Made by a program: the position numbers and the translations under genes. Below, in pieces: positions 1-11,077 of a DNA stretch of 64,000 nt. Origin of the DNA: Manis javanica (lineage: Eukaryota > Chordata > Mammalia > Pholidota > Manidae); NCBI RefSeq assembly GCF_040802235.1, contig NC_133166.1:116884991-116948990 (forward strand), read 5' to 3'. Numbering within the stretch: the stretch's first letter is position 1; each line of letters opens with the position of its first letter. The notes under the pieces were generated by a model. It was not told the origin of the DNA. It searched no databases and saw only the letters and a list, made by a program, of their open reading frames with translations.

Positions 1-189
1 GAGACCCCACGGTGTGGATGGATGTAATTTATTTCCTGCAAATGAGTATATTTACAAGTAAATTCTCAGAGGAGGAACTGCCAACTTGGAGGGCAGGGTG
101 TGTGTGATTCTGACGCCGTCGCTGGTCGTTTAGACAACGTGCCTCCCTCCCCATCCACACACATTTTCACACTTGTGGATCTTGGCCAA

Positions 190-470
190 CATGACAGGTG
201 AAAACTGGTACCTCGTGTACCTTAACACACAGCTCCTGTGATGAGCAAGCATCTTCCACGGGCTCAGTGGCCACCTGTAGCTCATTTTTGTGAATCTCTC
301 CTGCCCATCCCCTGCCCCACACCCCCAGGGGGCTATTAGTCATTTTCTTGTTAACTTTGAAGTGTTCTTTATATTCTAGGGAAATGAGCCCTTGTCTGTG
401 ATATGAATTACAGATATGCTCCCAGTTTGCCATTCAGACTAGCCCTTCTAACCTCTCTGCTGCAGCCCGT
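190..470 (-). repeat. old LINE-1 ORF2 fragment, antisense
   Basis: The plus strand reads like the antisense of an old L1 ORF2 segment: a TTTGTGAAT...CTGCCCAT stretch, then GTTCTTTATATTCTAGG, then a CCCTTGTCTGTGATATGAATTACA-like run, in the order typical of that antisense segment. It is heavily mutated and has no useful open frame. The subfamily cannot be set by eye. Confidence 0.55.
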
Positions 471-1465
471 GTTCTCTGGTGCCTCTTTCTGGAAACCTTC
501 CCACGGCATCCGGCAGTTCTTTGTCGGCAGCAGATGATCCATGAGTGCTTGTCAATTTGATTAATGATGTCAAAACTCTACTCATCATTTTCATAAAGAC
601 GACTGAAAGCATTACTCCTACAATTTTATGTTTATTTAGTTATAAATATGTACTTTTATACTCCTGTTCTAGTAGATTAAATATAATAAAGAAATGGAAA
701 TTTAAAAGATTGACCTAGAAACAAATACAAATGGGAGTTCTGACATTTCTTCCCATACCCCAGCAAATTGTCTTGCATGCACATATGCACAGCACCCACC
801 CTGGGAGACCTGTGCGTGGGACACAGTGGCATGGACACTCCCTGTTCACTGAGAACTTCCGCTTGACCTGGGTGTGAATCGGCATGGCCCCTGGGGTTGC
901 TGGGAAATGTGTGGCTTGCCTCCCCATTCCGACCCAGGCATCTTGGAGATGTCACACGAACCCACACCAGACTGGCTAAGAGTACAGGAGGGGATGCGAG
1001 GATTGGGGGTGGAGGAGGTGAGGTACAGCCAGGTGGGGTGCAGCAGCCCAGGACCCCCAGCACTGAGGCCCACCAGAAGTGACAGGGGATGACGGTCACC
1101 ACAGTTTGCAATCTGCAATCACTCTACCACTGTCGGGGGGCTGAGTTAGGGACAAGTGGGCAAAGGAAAGGGGCAACAGCCTTGATGCCAGGCCCCAGGG
1201 TGTGTCACCTGCAGGCTCACAGAGAGGCTGGAGCTCACCGTCACACTGGCCACAGCCACTGATAACAGCCATAGTCAAGTTCTGGAAACCTGCATTGACG
1301 GCGGAGAGCAGAGGCCGAGGTCTCCGCCAAAGGTGAGACGTCAGCAGCTGCTGCGGAAGATGACGGCCTGAAATCTCCCCGGGTGTCCCACTCGGTCCAA
1401 GAGGCCAGCAGAGGCCTGGGCACTGGCCTCGCGGTGCCCAAGAGCAAGGAGATGCTCGGGGTGGG
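471..1465. other. no gene seen; unassigned
   Basis: Mixed-composition DNA, AT-rich near 540-720 and GC-rich after 870. Frames of up to about 150 codons occur on both strands and overlap each other, with no recognisable domain, so I treat them as chance frames. No repeat family was recognised with confidence. Confidence 0.5.
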
Positions 1466-1916
1466 TGTGCAACCTTACTGCGGCAGCTGTGCAGATGACC
1501 AGCTACGTGGTGGCTTAAAACAGCACACGCTTCCGCCTGACAGTCTGCAGCACAGAAATCACAGTCCACGGGGTGAAATCAAGGTGACAGCAGGGCCTTG
1601 CTCCCTGTGGAGGCTGCAGGGCAGAATCTGTGCCCACCCTCTGCGGCTCCTGGAACTGCCCTCTTTGCCTGGAGCAGCACAGCTTCCTGCTCCTCTGCTC
1701 ACGCCCCCTCCTTTCATCGAGTCTCCCCCTGCCTCCCCCTGCTGAGGACACTTGTGAGTGCATTGGGCCCACCGGATAATCCAGGATCATCTCCCTTAAT
1801 CTCAAGAACCTTAATTTAATCACATCTGCAAAATCCCTTTTGCCGTGTAAAGTAACATCTGCAGGTTCCAGGGATTAGCACTTGGATATCTTTGGGGGCC
1901 ATTGTTCCCCTGACCA
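1466..1916 (-). mobile_element. MaLR (MLT1-like) solo LTR
   Basis: Read on the minus strand it has the classic order of this family: a TGGTC start, CCCCCAAAGATATCCAAGTGC, a CTAATCCCTGGAACCTG block, TTTGCAGATGTGATTAAATTAAGG, GGTGGGCCCAATGCA, and a 3' end with TTTTAAGCCACCACG and GCACA. The TG...CA ends fit an LTR. No matching target duplication is visible beside it and no internal region follows, so it is an old solo LTR. Confidence 0.75.
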
Positions 1917-2359
1917 TGAACAATGTCAGGCAGACAAGCTCCCAGATCAGGGCGGCGTGGGTGTCAGAGTCCACCTCCTTTCTCACAGAAGCTTCGAGGC
2001 CCAGGGGCTGGGACCTTGGGTGACCAATGGGGAGTACCTCCAAGTTGGGGGCAGGCGGGGAAGGTGGGAGCCTGGGTCTAGGACTCACGTTGACCCCTAG
2101 CGGGCACCACGTGTCCCACCTATTGCCCTATTTGTCCTGAGTGTCGCCTGGGCAGGTGGCTGCTGAGTCACCCTCCCTTGAGCACCTTTCTGGTCGACTC
2201 CAAAGGATTTTCTGGTTCTTGAAGGTAGCTTTTGGATGGAAAAAGACTTGTCAGAAATACTTTGGTTTTTAAAGTTTGTTTTTAAGCCCCCTTTCTTTGA
2301 GCTTTCAAATGAACTTACAAATCTTATTCTATGAATAGATCCAGACAATTTTAACAATC
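1917..2359. other. no gene seen; unassigned
   Basis: GC-rich to about 2180, then mixed. Nothing recognised. Short overlapping frames on both strands lack any domain signature. Confidence 0.5.
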
Positions 2360-2770
2360 ATTTTTAAAGCGAACTTTGATTAATGTTTGTACTATTTACC
2401 TACTTAGTTAATTAAACCCCTTTAAACATTTAAAGCTGCAATCAAAATTTATTATATTCAGTTTCTAAGTTTTTCAATTATCTGACTAACAAATCTTCCC
2501 AGGTCCTTAAGTGATTCTTATCAATCAGATACATTAAAGTTACAATCATGGTGATTTTTAAATATTCAAAAACTGTTTACCAACTTACTAAGATTTCAAC
2601 ATAGAATCACAGGTCGAAATCAATGACTCGAGAACACATTTAAAATCAGAATCACAAAGCTAATGTTAACACTCACATATGCCCAATTTCCCGAAATTCT
2701 GTAAGTCCTTTAAGTGCGAAAGGTAACAGTAGATTCTGAGCTTAACACAAGAAAATAAATGCTGTAGTTT
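2360..2770. repeat. AT-rich block, probably an old degenerate repeat
   Basis: An unusually AT-rich stretch between GC-richer flanks, with TTAATTAA, repeated CAATCA words and many TTTAAA words and no open frame. The composition shift suggests an inserted element, perhaps an LTR, but I cannot name a family. Confidence 0.35.
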
Positions 2771-4367
2771 TGACCCGCTTCATCATCACTATACTCAGTT
2801 CTAAATTTCCCAGGGCTAAAACTGTTCCCCAAACCGATTTGGGGTTTCCTTCTCAAGCACATTCCTTCTCCGTCAGTTGAGGCCTCTCAATGTTCTGTTT
2901 CAGCCCCCAACTGGCGAGCAGCAAGTCAACTTAGACAAGAACTTTCTTTCTGTTTTGTGAACAGTCCACACTGTAGCCATTCGACAGAGGAAGGACAGCT
3001 GGGCTATTTCCAGTTTGGGGCTACCAAGAATCAAGCTGCTCTGGGTGCCCACGGGACGCCTTGGTGCGTGTGCACACTCCCTCCACCTGGGTATTTCACC
3101 CAGGGGGGACTTGCTGGGCGAGAGTAAGCTACCCGTTAGCTTTCCTAGATGTCGCCAAATGCTTTTCCCACGTGTGCACCACCGGTCTCCCTGCTCTTGA
3201 GCAAGTAAGCCCGGGGCAGAGAGAACTCAGGTGCCAGCCGGGTTTCTCCTTCGCCTGCCTCACATTGGTGCCCTCCCACAGCTCATACACCGCTCGGGTC
3301 ATCGTGTCCTGGACCTTGGAACTGCCCTCAAACCCCTGCCACTTCCCACATCTCAGAGCAGTCGTGTGCCCCTTGCTGTGCTGACCCAGAGGGTGCAACC
3401 GAGCAAAGCCAGGGCCTCATCTGGAGCTTGCCAGCAGGGAAGCAGGAGGTCGGTTGTCAGGGATGTAATGCAGGCAGTGCCAGGACTGACATACATGCCA
3501 AGGGCTGAGGATGCCCACAGGGGCACCAGCCCACATTGTACTTCAGAGAGGGCACCATAGACTTGGGCAGTGCCCCCAAGCCCCCAGCACCATTTCCCCC
3601 TTGTGCTAACCACAGCCCTTTGGGGACCCCCTCCTCCTCCAATGCGTGTGGACCAGCCTGAATTAGTTTCTGTTGCATCCACAGAATCCTGGCTGATCCC
3701 AAAGATTCCCCAGGAAGGTGACAGCTGGGCTGAGTCCTGAAGGATGAATAGGAGTTGGCAGATGAGAGGCGGGAGGAAGGGTATCAGGTAGAAGGAACCA
3801 TATCTGCAAAGGCGAAGAGGCAAGTGACCTGGAACAACAGGGGAAATTCACGGCTCTCTACTCTGGGCAATGATAGTGGCACTGGAACCTGAAGGGCCCA
3901 TGTGTGAAGCCGGGAATGTGAGGCTTCAGCCTGAAAGGTAAAAACCCAGAGCTGTCACAGGAGCCAAGGAGGAGCAACTTGTTTCCATTTCCACCTGGGA
4001 AAAGCTCACTCTGGCCACAGTGTACGGCACCAGGTGGAGATGGGGGCCAGCCAAGCGCTGCTGGGATGGACTGAGGCTGGGCAGAGCAGCAGGGGGCACG
4101 GAGGCCGGACACCTGGGGGCTGACTGGGTGTGAGGGGCGAGGGAGGATGGCAGATGGTCTCAGACTGGGGTCCTGGGTAGACTTTAAACCTTTAAACAGG
4201 AACCAGGCTAAGGACCCACTGGGACCAGTGCTGACGGCCATTCCCTGAGCCCAATGAGCCATGGCCTTTCTGGAAGGTTCCCAGCTCTGCCCTGCCCCCA
4301 GATTCTTTCCTCCCTCCCAGTTCCCCCCAGCCCCACCCCGAAGGAGAATCAGCTGTTACCTTTCACC
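2771..4367. other. no gene seen; weak old-repeat signal near 3690-3990
   Basis: Frames of up to 156 codons occur on both strands here without recognisable domains. The part from about 3690 to 3990 (GGTGACAGCTGGGCTGAGTC, CTGAAGGATGAATAGGAG, a later AACCATATCTGCAAAGGC) resembles a widespread ancient mammalian repeat whose name I cannot fix. The rest is unassigned. Confidence 0.4.
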
Positions 4368-4767
4368 TGTGACAAGAAGAAGAAATACTTGGTCCTAATC
4401 CCCGGAACCTGTGAAAGTTACCTTATATGCAAAAAGGACTTTACCAATGTAACTGAGTAAAGGACCTTGAGATGGGGAGATTATCCTGGTGGGCCTGATG
4501 TCATCACAAAGGTCCTTATAGGAGAGAAGTTGGTGTGCAGACAGAAGCAGAGAGAGACTGAGGATGCTACACTGCTGGCTGGAGGCTGGAGAGGCGAGGA
4601 GCAGGCTCTCCCGGGGTGCCTCCAGAAGGAATCGGCACAGCTGGCCCCTGGGTTTCAACCCAGTGAGACCCATTTTCAGGCCTCTGACCTCTAGAACTGT
4701 AAGATGATAAGTTTATGTTGCTTTTAAGCTATTAACTTTGTTACAGCAGCAGTAAGAAACTAATACA
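4368..4767 (+). mobile_element. MaLR (MLT1-like) solo LTR
   Basis: Plus-strand match to the family layout: GGTCCTAATCCCCGGAACC, a TGTAACTGAGTAAAGGACC block, CTTGAGATGGGGAGATTATC, GGTCCTTATAGGAG, GCCTCTGACCTCTAGAACTG and TTACAGCAGC...AACTAATACA at the 3' end. It has diverged, lacks a clear target duplication and has no internal sequence. Confidence 0.78.
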
Positions 4768-5110
4768 CCAGAGTAACAGAAGCAGCCAGTCCCCACCAAC
4801 GGGTGAGGACCGTCCTTCTCTATCCCCCTCATTCTGCCCCCGCCCCAGGCGGCTCTGCAGGGCAACGCAAGGCCCTTCATCTTCTCTGTGGGGTCAGGAA
4901 GGGGTGAGGCTTCAATGGATCACCCAGTCCTGCTGGGGCAGCTTGGATATACACCCCACCCCTGACCCACAGGCTGAAAAATAAGTTCAGTATAGGGACA
5001 CTTAGCCACATCCGGGGCTTGGAGCTGATGTCTGTTTCTCCCCTGCACTTGGGCCCCTGACAGTATTCCACTGGGGACGATAATGCTATAGTAAGTAAAT
5101 CCCAGGTCTA
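4768..5110. other. no gene seen; unassigned
   Basis: GC-rich DNA with no recognised repeat or coding signature. Confidence 0.5.
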
Positions 5111-5430
5111 TGTGGGGATGTAGGGAAGATGGACGTTCCTGTGGCCAGGACCCTCCCCTGACCCTAAACTACTTAATGATGTAATTGGCCTCCTGCTAGG
5201 TTACTGCTTCCACACCTGGGGCAATGAGCCATTACTGTCGTGTTACTATGAAAGGGGCTCTGTCCAGTGCTGTGCCCGGAGGCAGAGACAGAGCCGGGCT
5301 TGCTGCCTGCAGACCGCCCCAGAGGCAGATGTGATTCTAGCACCTGGCCTGCCACTGTGAGAAGAAAGCTTGGTACAAAGTTCCATTGTTATTTGGTCTC
5401 ACCCCGGGGCAATCTCCCTCAGGCAAGACA
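5111..5430 (+). mobile_element. solo LTR, family A, subtype A2 (diverged)
   Basis: Begins TGTGGGGATG and ends AGGCAAGACA. It shares with the minus-strand copy at 58942-59293 the blocks GTTCCTGTGGCCAGGA, CCTGACCCTAAACTACTT and GTAATTGGCC, followed by GGAGGCAGAGAC and GGCCTGCCACTGTG. The position of the polyadenylation signal is mutated (AGAAAGC). No flanking duplication is visible. It is the most decayed of the five copies in this window. Confidence 0.7.
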
Positions 5431-5732
5431 GGGGAAAACCCAACCAGCCATCCTTAGACAGAGGACCGGGGCCCCCACTTTACACCCAGCCTGGGCAATC
5501 ATGACCAGTCTAAACCACTTAGGACAGCCCAGTTTCCCACTTTCCCAGCTTCCCTTGCAGTTGGAGCAGAACATGACTCAGCGCCAGCTGATGAGACAGC
5601 AGAAGTCTACTGGGGGCTTCTGGGAAACATTGAGCTTCCTGATGAAAAGGGCAGAAGCTTCGGGCACCCCTTCCCTGCACCATTCTTCCTGTTCTGAAAG
5701 CAGAGAGGAATCTCCATAGCTCTGGTGGCCAT
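5431..5732. other. no gene seen; unassigned
   Basis: Unique-looking DNA between two LTRs. It belongs to a 150-codon frame running 5267-5719 that starts inside the neighbouring LTR and has no domain, so I do not call it coding. Confidence 0.5.
5728..5732. repeat. target-site duplication GCCAT, left copy
   Basis: GCCAT directly before the LTR start TGTAACGG; the same five bases follow the LTR end at 6264-6268. Confidence 0.75.
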
Positions 5733-6089
5733 TGTAACGGAGTGCAGAGAGCATCAAGTCAGGAAAAAGAACTAATGACACTTAACCTGACTGCCTAGAG
5801 CGAGAGCCACCCAGTCTTTTCTTGTGTAAATTACCAGAGGCTTCTGAGAAATGCGCCTACCCTAAGTTAGATAACTAGAAGTGGGCAACAGCCTGGGAAC
5901 GCCTGGGGATGTAACCCGTGATAAGTCACATAGACATGCTTGGGTAAGCAAGAGATAACACTTGAAGCGGGCAGGCAACTGGCGCCTTCCCTAAAAAGGT
6001 TACAGTGTTTCCCATTGGTTACAATATAGAGTGTGTTTTAAACCTGTTGTAGAACTGCGCAGGCTTTGATGTAACTGCTGTGAAGATCC

Positions 6090-6096
6090 TATATAA
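6090..6096 (+). promoter_or_regulatory. TATA box of the 5733-6263 LTR
   Basis: TATATAA about 93 bases before the AATAAA signal, a spacing normal for a compact retroviral R region. Confidence 0.65.
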
Positions 6097-6182
6097 TCAA
6101 TACCCAAAGTTGCTTCGGGGTCAGCAGCTCGGACTCGGCCTGCGTGGCAGGGGAGGTGCTGTCGACCCCAGCTTGCTGGCTG

Positions 6183-6188
6183 AATAAA
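6183..6188 (+). terminator. polyadenylation signal of the 5733-6263 LTR
   Basis: AATAAA followed by a GT-rich tract, marking the R/U5 part of the LTR. Confidence 0.65.
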
Positions 6189-6263
6189 GACTTTGCTTGG
6201 ATTTTCATCTCCGTGTCCGTGTGTCTTGTTCTCTGGGAAACCCCGGAGTCCTAGACCCTAACA

Positions 6264-6268
6264 GCCAT
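6264..6268. repeat. target-site duplication GCCAT, right copy
   Basis: Identical to 5728-5732. Confidence 0.75.
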
Positions 6269-6539
6269 CTTGTGACCAAGGGGTGACAGACGGAGCTGAG
6301 ATGCTGGCTACAAACAGAGAAGCCCCGGTCCCTGAAAACACTGGCAGGAACCCAGACCAAGGCCAGAAACTGTTCACTCTGCACTTACGGTTACAGACGA
6401 AGAAGAAGCCCCCGTCTAAGGAAAACTGGTTGGGTTTTCCACGTGCAGCCAAACACACTCATATGTTCTGTACATGAACAGAACAGTCTACCAGATATAA
6501 TGGGTGCATCAATGGGCAAGAGTAGGGGTATCTTTAGAA

Positions 6540-7240
6540 ATAGTACCAAGAAAAAATGGGGGAGGATCCATACCTCACACCACACATGAAAACTAATTGC
6601 ACATGTATTTAAAAAGAGGGAGAAAAAAATCCAAAATATCATGAAAACAAAACTAAATATTTATAAAGACAAAGCACAAATCAAGAAGATTATATTTGGT
6701 GGTTGGGAGGTCACAGCAGGCAGACGCCCACACCCCAGTGGCTACCCCATCACAGTAGCTTTCATCCCAGGCTAATATGACGCCCCCCCCCTACAAGAAT
6801 GGACACACACACCTAATAAAAGGCCATCAAAATATGTGGAACAGGAAAGAAATAAAGGGAGAAATGATTTTACAATCATGGCTGGAGTCTTTGATACCCC
6901 TCTGTCGATCACGGGTACAACCAGACAGAAGATGAGGAAACAGGGGAATTAAATAACACAAGGAAACAGCCGAATCTGGCAGACAGAGACAGCATCGCCA
7001 CCCAACAAGAGCAGCATATATATTCTTCTCGGGCCCATGTGGGACATTTTCCAAGCCAAACCACATGTGAAGCTACAGATTAAATCTCAATAGATTTAAA
7101 AGACAGATATATACAGTATCTCCTTTGAGCACAATGGGGTGGAGTTAGGAAACACTAACAAGTAAAACTGGAAATTCGCACAAGTGTGGAGATTTAACAT
7201 TCTTCTCTCAAATAGTGAAGGGCTCAAGGAAGAAACAACA
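6540..7240 (+). repeat. old LINE-1 / HAL1-like fragments
   Basis: Two plus-strand pieces. About 6560-6680 resembles an ORF2 part (GATCCATACCTCACACCACA, then ATGAAAACTAATTGCAC). About 6790-7240 resembles the endonuclease end (CATATATATTCTTCTCGGGC, TGTGGGACATTTTCCAAGCC, AAACTGGAAATTCGCACAAG). The two are out of normal order, so they may be separate insertions. Both are far too mutated to be coding. Confidence 0.55.
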
Positions 7241-7577
7241 AGGCAGAGGGGCTCTGAACTCAATTCCAGTGTGTGTGTTTCCTGCCGACACTGTCAGGCA
7301 GCTCTCTGGCCACCAGCGGGGTGTCTTACCACGCAACTCAGCTCTGATGCCATCTACCCGGAGGCGGGGTCAGATCCCACTGGTTAAGGGCTCAGCCCCG
7401 GAAGACACCCCCACACACACCCTCCACTTCAGACGCCAGTCACAAGCCCAGGCTGTCACCTCTTGGAATCGACCACTCCCTTTTTGAATTGGAGGTGAAA
7501 GTGGACACACAAGGACAGATGACTGGTGGGGGAGTGACAAAGTAGGACTGAAGTTTGAGACCTGGAGCTGTAGAGTA
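7241..7577. other. no gene seen; unassigned
   Basis: Mixed composition with no recognised repeat or gene. Confidence 0.5.
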
Positions 7578-7624
7578 ATTTATTTATTTATTTATTTATT
7601 TACTTACTTACTTACTTATTTATA
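7578..7624 (+). repeat. microsatellite (TTTA)n then (CTTA)n
   Basis: About six TTTA units pass into four CTTA units and back to TTTA, a compound tetranucleotide tract that probably grew by T-to-C change and slippage. Confidence 0.95.
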
Positions 7625-8234
7625 AGGGGAAAAAAGTGTTCATAGTGGTCCAGGGAGTGCTGAGGCCAGTACTGACTCAGCTCACTGCCCCCAGCCCAGG
7701 TCAGATGAAGTTCAGGAGTTAGGCAGCAAAGCCTGGCTAGATGCCCCATAGAAGTGGTGCATGGACTGAAAAAATTTTTAGGAACAGAACACCAGCTTGA
7801 GGCTAGGAAGGAAGAGTTGAGGGCATCCGGTTCACTGACTAAAACCATTTTCGACACTCCAGCACAAAAATTTCCCCTACATAGCAATTCCTTTGAGTTT
7901 GTAAATTTCTCTCGGACAATGGAAAGGATCTAAGAGGATTCACTGTCTGGGCCATTTCCTGCTCAAGGGCGGCGGCCCACTGTTTCAGGACTTGATTGGC
8001 ATGGAGAGGTATCTCTGAAGTAGGAACATTTCATACAGTGAAGCCTTAGGGCATGAGCTGCCACGGGGAACCAGGGTTCTCAGGATGCAAGGACAAGAAA
8101 TGGGGAGCAGAGGCCCGAACGTGGGAGGAAAAGGGTTTGGAGGGGTCGGTAGGAGAATGGCCCAACCAACACCACCCACTTTGCAGCATTGAGTGTAGTG
8201 TCCTGTGATGTGTCACAGTATATACAAAGAACAC
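7625..8234. other. no gene seen; unassigned
   Basis: Overlapping short frames only. No family recognised. Confidence 0.5.
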
Positions 8235-8239
8235 CATGG
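8235..8239. repeat. target-site duplication CATGG, left copy
   Basis: Matches CATGG at 8651-8655 on the other side of the family-A LTR. Confidence 0.85.
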
Positions 8240-8342
8240 TGTCCTGCTGATGGGTTTCAGCCCCGGGCAAGTTCACTGTGGATTCAATGTGACCAAAGAA
8301 ATGACAGTAGAACATTCTTGGGGTGAAAGGGTTATACCCAAC

Positions 8343-8348
8343 TTTATT
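8343..8348 (-). terminator. polyadenylation signal of family-A LTR
   Basis: AATAAA on the minus strand, conserved with the copies at 59528-59993 and 58942-59293. Confidence 0.65.
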
Positions 8349-8546
8349 CCCATGGTGGCAGGTCAATCACTAGAATCCCATCCACTCAGAGCGAGTCTGC
8401 ATGCAGCAAGCCAGTCCTGCCTCTGGGCCTCTCTGCCTGCACAACCGTCTCAGTCTCTGTCCTCGGTGCTGCCACCACTCCAGCCTCTGCTCTCCTGCAG
8501 CCTTGCAGCCCTGCCACCCTGTCACCCAGAGCCCTGGGTGGAGCTC

Positions 8547-8554
8547 TTTATATA
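8547..8554 (-). promoter_or_regulatory. TATA box of family-A LTR
   Basis: TATATAAA on the minus strand, just before the GAGCTC block shared by the family. Confidence 0.65.
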
Positions 8555-8650
8555 CAGTCAATAACAACATATTGCCCACACATGTGTAGTGAACTAGGTG
8601 ACCAGGGCCAGGTGAGAATCCTGGCCACAGGAACTTTCATTTTATCCACA

Positions 8651-8655
8651 CATGG
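8651..8655. repeat. target-site duplication CATGG, right copy
   Basis: Identical to 8235-8239. Confidence 0.85.
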
Positions 8656-9530
8656 ACACAGACATGTAACTCAGATAGTCCCGATGGGTTTCTCTCTCTT
8701 TCTCCAGCTTATCTCTTTAGACATAGTCAGAGAGATTTTCAATCTCAATGATCACAAACTCAGAAAATGAACCTAGGGTCCCACAGCAGCCATGATTTGC
8801 ATGTCAATTAATTTAATCATGAAGTCTTTCAGGCCACACAGATGCCAGTGATCTAACCACTGATACTCAATGGGAGGTTGATCCTGTATCACCTCCCAAG
8901 CAGGAATATTGACATCATCCACAAGAACAATCTGAGAAGAAGGGAAGAGGTATTAGAAACTAGTAACATCTACACAGTGTAAACAATGTCCGGGCAAAGA
9001 ATTAGAGCCCCTTCCTGTGGAGTACCCATGGGAGAAGCGATGGCTTCTTTTCCAACCAAGAATAATAGCATCCATAACTTTTAAGGAATAGGGAGACATG
9101 CTCATCAGTAATCTCCCAAGGTTAATAGTCCAGGATTTATTAATCCTCTCACACAATTTGTTTCTCAATGTATCTTGTCTTTTTTTCCTTGTACAACTTC
9201 AGTACATTCAAATAGAAGAGAGAAAGGTATGATTTTAAAAGAGTACACTTTTCAGGGATGGGTGAGAGGGAGAAGGACGTTCTTGGCAGAAGAACATAGA
9301 TGAGTCCATTGACCACAGGGCTGCTGAAGGGCCTAGAAGGGCAAACACCAAAGCCCCCAATGAGCAGAACGGTTAATGAGAGAATTAGGATGGCTGATAA
9401 TTTCCCAGATGAAGTTTCTACTTTTAATTCAGTGGAAACTGCTTGTTTTCCATATCAGGCTGCCCAATGCACATACAATTATGACCACAATTTTAGGAAA
9501 ACTTCTAAACCAAAATCTGGGATTTAAAAA
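8656..9530. other. no gene seen; unassigned
   Basis: AT-leaning DNA without recognised repeats, ending in an A-run that leads into the target site of the L1 pair. Confidence 0.5.
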
Positions 9531-9543
9531 AAAGCCATCAAAC
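9531..9543. repeat. L1 target word, left copy
   Basis: AAAGCCATCAAAC, identical to 16857-16869. A near copy with two changes sits between the two L1s at 11066-11077. The A-rich 5' end fits the L1 endonuclease TTTT/AA preference. Confidence 0.8.
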
Positions 9544-11065
9544 TGGCACAAGAACAGAGCCATAGACCAGTGGAACAGAATAGAGACTCCAGACATTAAC
9601 CCAAACATATATGGTCAATTAATATTCAATAAAGGAGCCATGGGCATACAATGGGGAAATAACAGTCTCTTCAACAGATGGTGCTGGTAAAACTGGACAG
9701 CTACATGTAAGAGAATGAAACTGGACCACTGTCTAACCCCATACACAAAATTAAATTCAAAATGAATCAAAGACCTGAATGTAAGTCATGAAACCATAAA
9801 ACTCTTAGAAAAAAACATAGGCAAAAATCTCTTAGACATGAACATTAGTGACTGCTTCATGAATATATCTCCCCAGGCAAGGGAAACAAAAGCAAAAATG
9901 AACAAGTGGGACTATATCAAGCTGAAAAGCTTCTGTAAAGCAAAGGACACCATCAATAGAACAAAAAGGTACCCTACAGTATGGGAGAATATTTTCATAA
10001 ATGACAGATCCGATAAAGGACTGACATCCAAAATATATAAAGAGCTCACATTCCTCAACAAACAAAAAGCAAATAATCCAATTAAAAAATGGGCAAAGAA
10101 GCTGAACACACAGTTCTCTAAAGAAGAAATTCAGATGGCCAACAGACACATGAAAAGATGCTCCACATCACTAGTCATCAGAGAAATGCAAATTAAAACC
10201 ACAATGAGATATCACCTCAAAGCAGTAAGGAGCACCATCATCAAAAAGACAACAAATGTTGGTGAGGTTGTGGAGAAAGGGGAACCCTCCTACACTGCTG
10301 GTGGGAATGTAAATTAGTTCAACCATTGTGGAAAGCAATATGGAGGTTCCTCAAAATGCTCAAAATAGACTTACCATTTGACGCAGGAATTCCACTTCTA
10401 GGAATTTACCCTAAGGATGCAGCACCCAGTTTGAAAAAGACAGATGCACCCCTATGTTTATCGCAGCACTATTTACGATAGCCAAGATATGGAAGCAACC
10501 TAAGTGTCCATCAGTAGATGAATGGATAAAGAAGATGTGGTACATATACACAATGGAATATTATTCAGCCATAAGAAGAAAACAAATCCTACCATTTGCA
10601 ACAACATGGATGGAGCTAGAGGCTATTAGGCTCAGTTAAATAAGCCAAGCAGAGAAAGACAAGTACCAAATGATATCACTCATCTGTGGAGTATAAGAAC
10701 AAAAGAAAAACTGAAGGAACAAAACAGTAGCAGAATCACAGAACCCAAGAATGGACTCACAGTTACCAAAGGGAAAGGGACTGGGGAGAATGGGAGGGTT
10801 GGGAGGGATAAGGGCGGGGAAGAAGAAAGGAGGTATTATGATTAGCATGTATAATGTGGGGGGTGGGGGAAAGGGGAGGGCTGTGCAACACAGAGAAGAC
10901 AAGCAGTGATTCTACAACATCTAACTATGGTGATGGACAGTGACTGTAACGGGGTTTGTGAGGGGGACTTGGGGTAGGGGAGAGCCTAGTAAACATAATG
11001 TTCTTCAAATAAATTTTAAATAAATAAATAAATAAATAAAAATTAAAATTTAAAAATTAAAAAAA
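9544..11065 (+). mobile_element. young LINE-1, 5'-truncated (copy A)
   Basis: Starts inside ORF2 at TGGCACAAGAACAGAGCC and runs through the ORF2 C-terminus, a G-rich 3'UTR and an A-rich tail. It is collinear and closely similar to 15345-16856 of copy B. Premature stops (for example TAA at 9688-9690, where copy B has CAA) and frameshifts have broken the frame; the longest surviving pieces are 9838-10317 and 10454-10639. After GTTCTTCA the end differs from copy B, passing directly into an AAAT repeat and A-tail. The truncation is typical of target-primed reverse transcription. Confidence 0.93.
11016..11065 (+). repeat. (AAAT)n-type A-rich tail of L1 copy A
   Basis: About six AAAT units, then irregular A-rich sequence and a run of A, ending at the middle target word. 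This is a poly(A) tail that has turned into a microsatellite. Confidence 0.85.
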
Positions 11066-11077
11066 AAAGCCATTAAG
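11066..11077. repeat. L1 target word, middle copy
   Basis: AAAGCCATTAAG, two changes from the left and right copies. It is both the right-hand duplication of copy A and the left-hand duplication of copy B. Confidence 0.7.

Larger units (their letters stand above)
5733..6263 (+). mobile_element. complete solo LTR, 531 bp, distinct from family A
   Basis: Starts TGTAACGG and ends CCCTAACA, flanked by GCCAT on both sides. It carries a TATATAA box at 6090-6096 and AATAAA at 6183-6188, with a GT-rich stretch (CCGTGTCCGTGTGTCTTG) just after, as expected for U3-R-U5. The final block resembles the U5 of gammaretrovirus-like (class I) elements. No gag, pol or env flanks it, so it is what remains after recombination between two LTRs. 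Confidence 0.82.
8240..8650 (-). mobile_element. solo LTR, family A, subtype A1
   Basis: On the minus strand it runs from TGTGGATAAA to CAGCAGGACA, 411 bp. It has TATATAAAG (plus-strand 8546-8554) and AATAAAGTTGGG (signal at 8343-8348). A perfect 5-bp duplication, CATGG, flanks it. It aligns along its length with 17501-17920 and 59528-59993. No retroviral gene is attached. The family name is unknown to me; the 5-bp duplication and compact layout suggest a class I or class II element. Confidence 0.88.

Noticed and set aside
7578..7624. Tetranucleotide tract as a CRISPR-like array or regulatory array
   Set aside because: It is a simple microsatellite without spacers.
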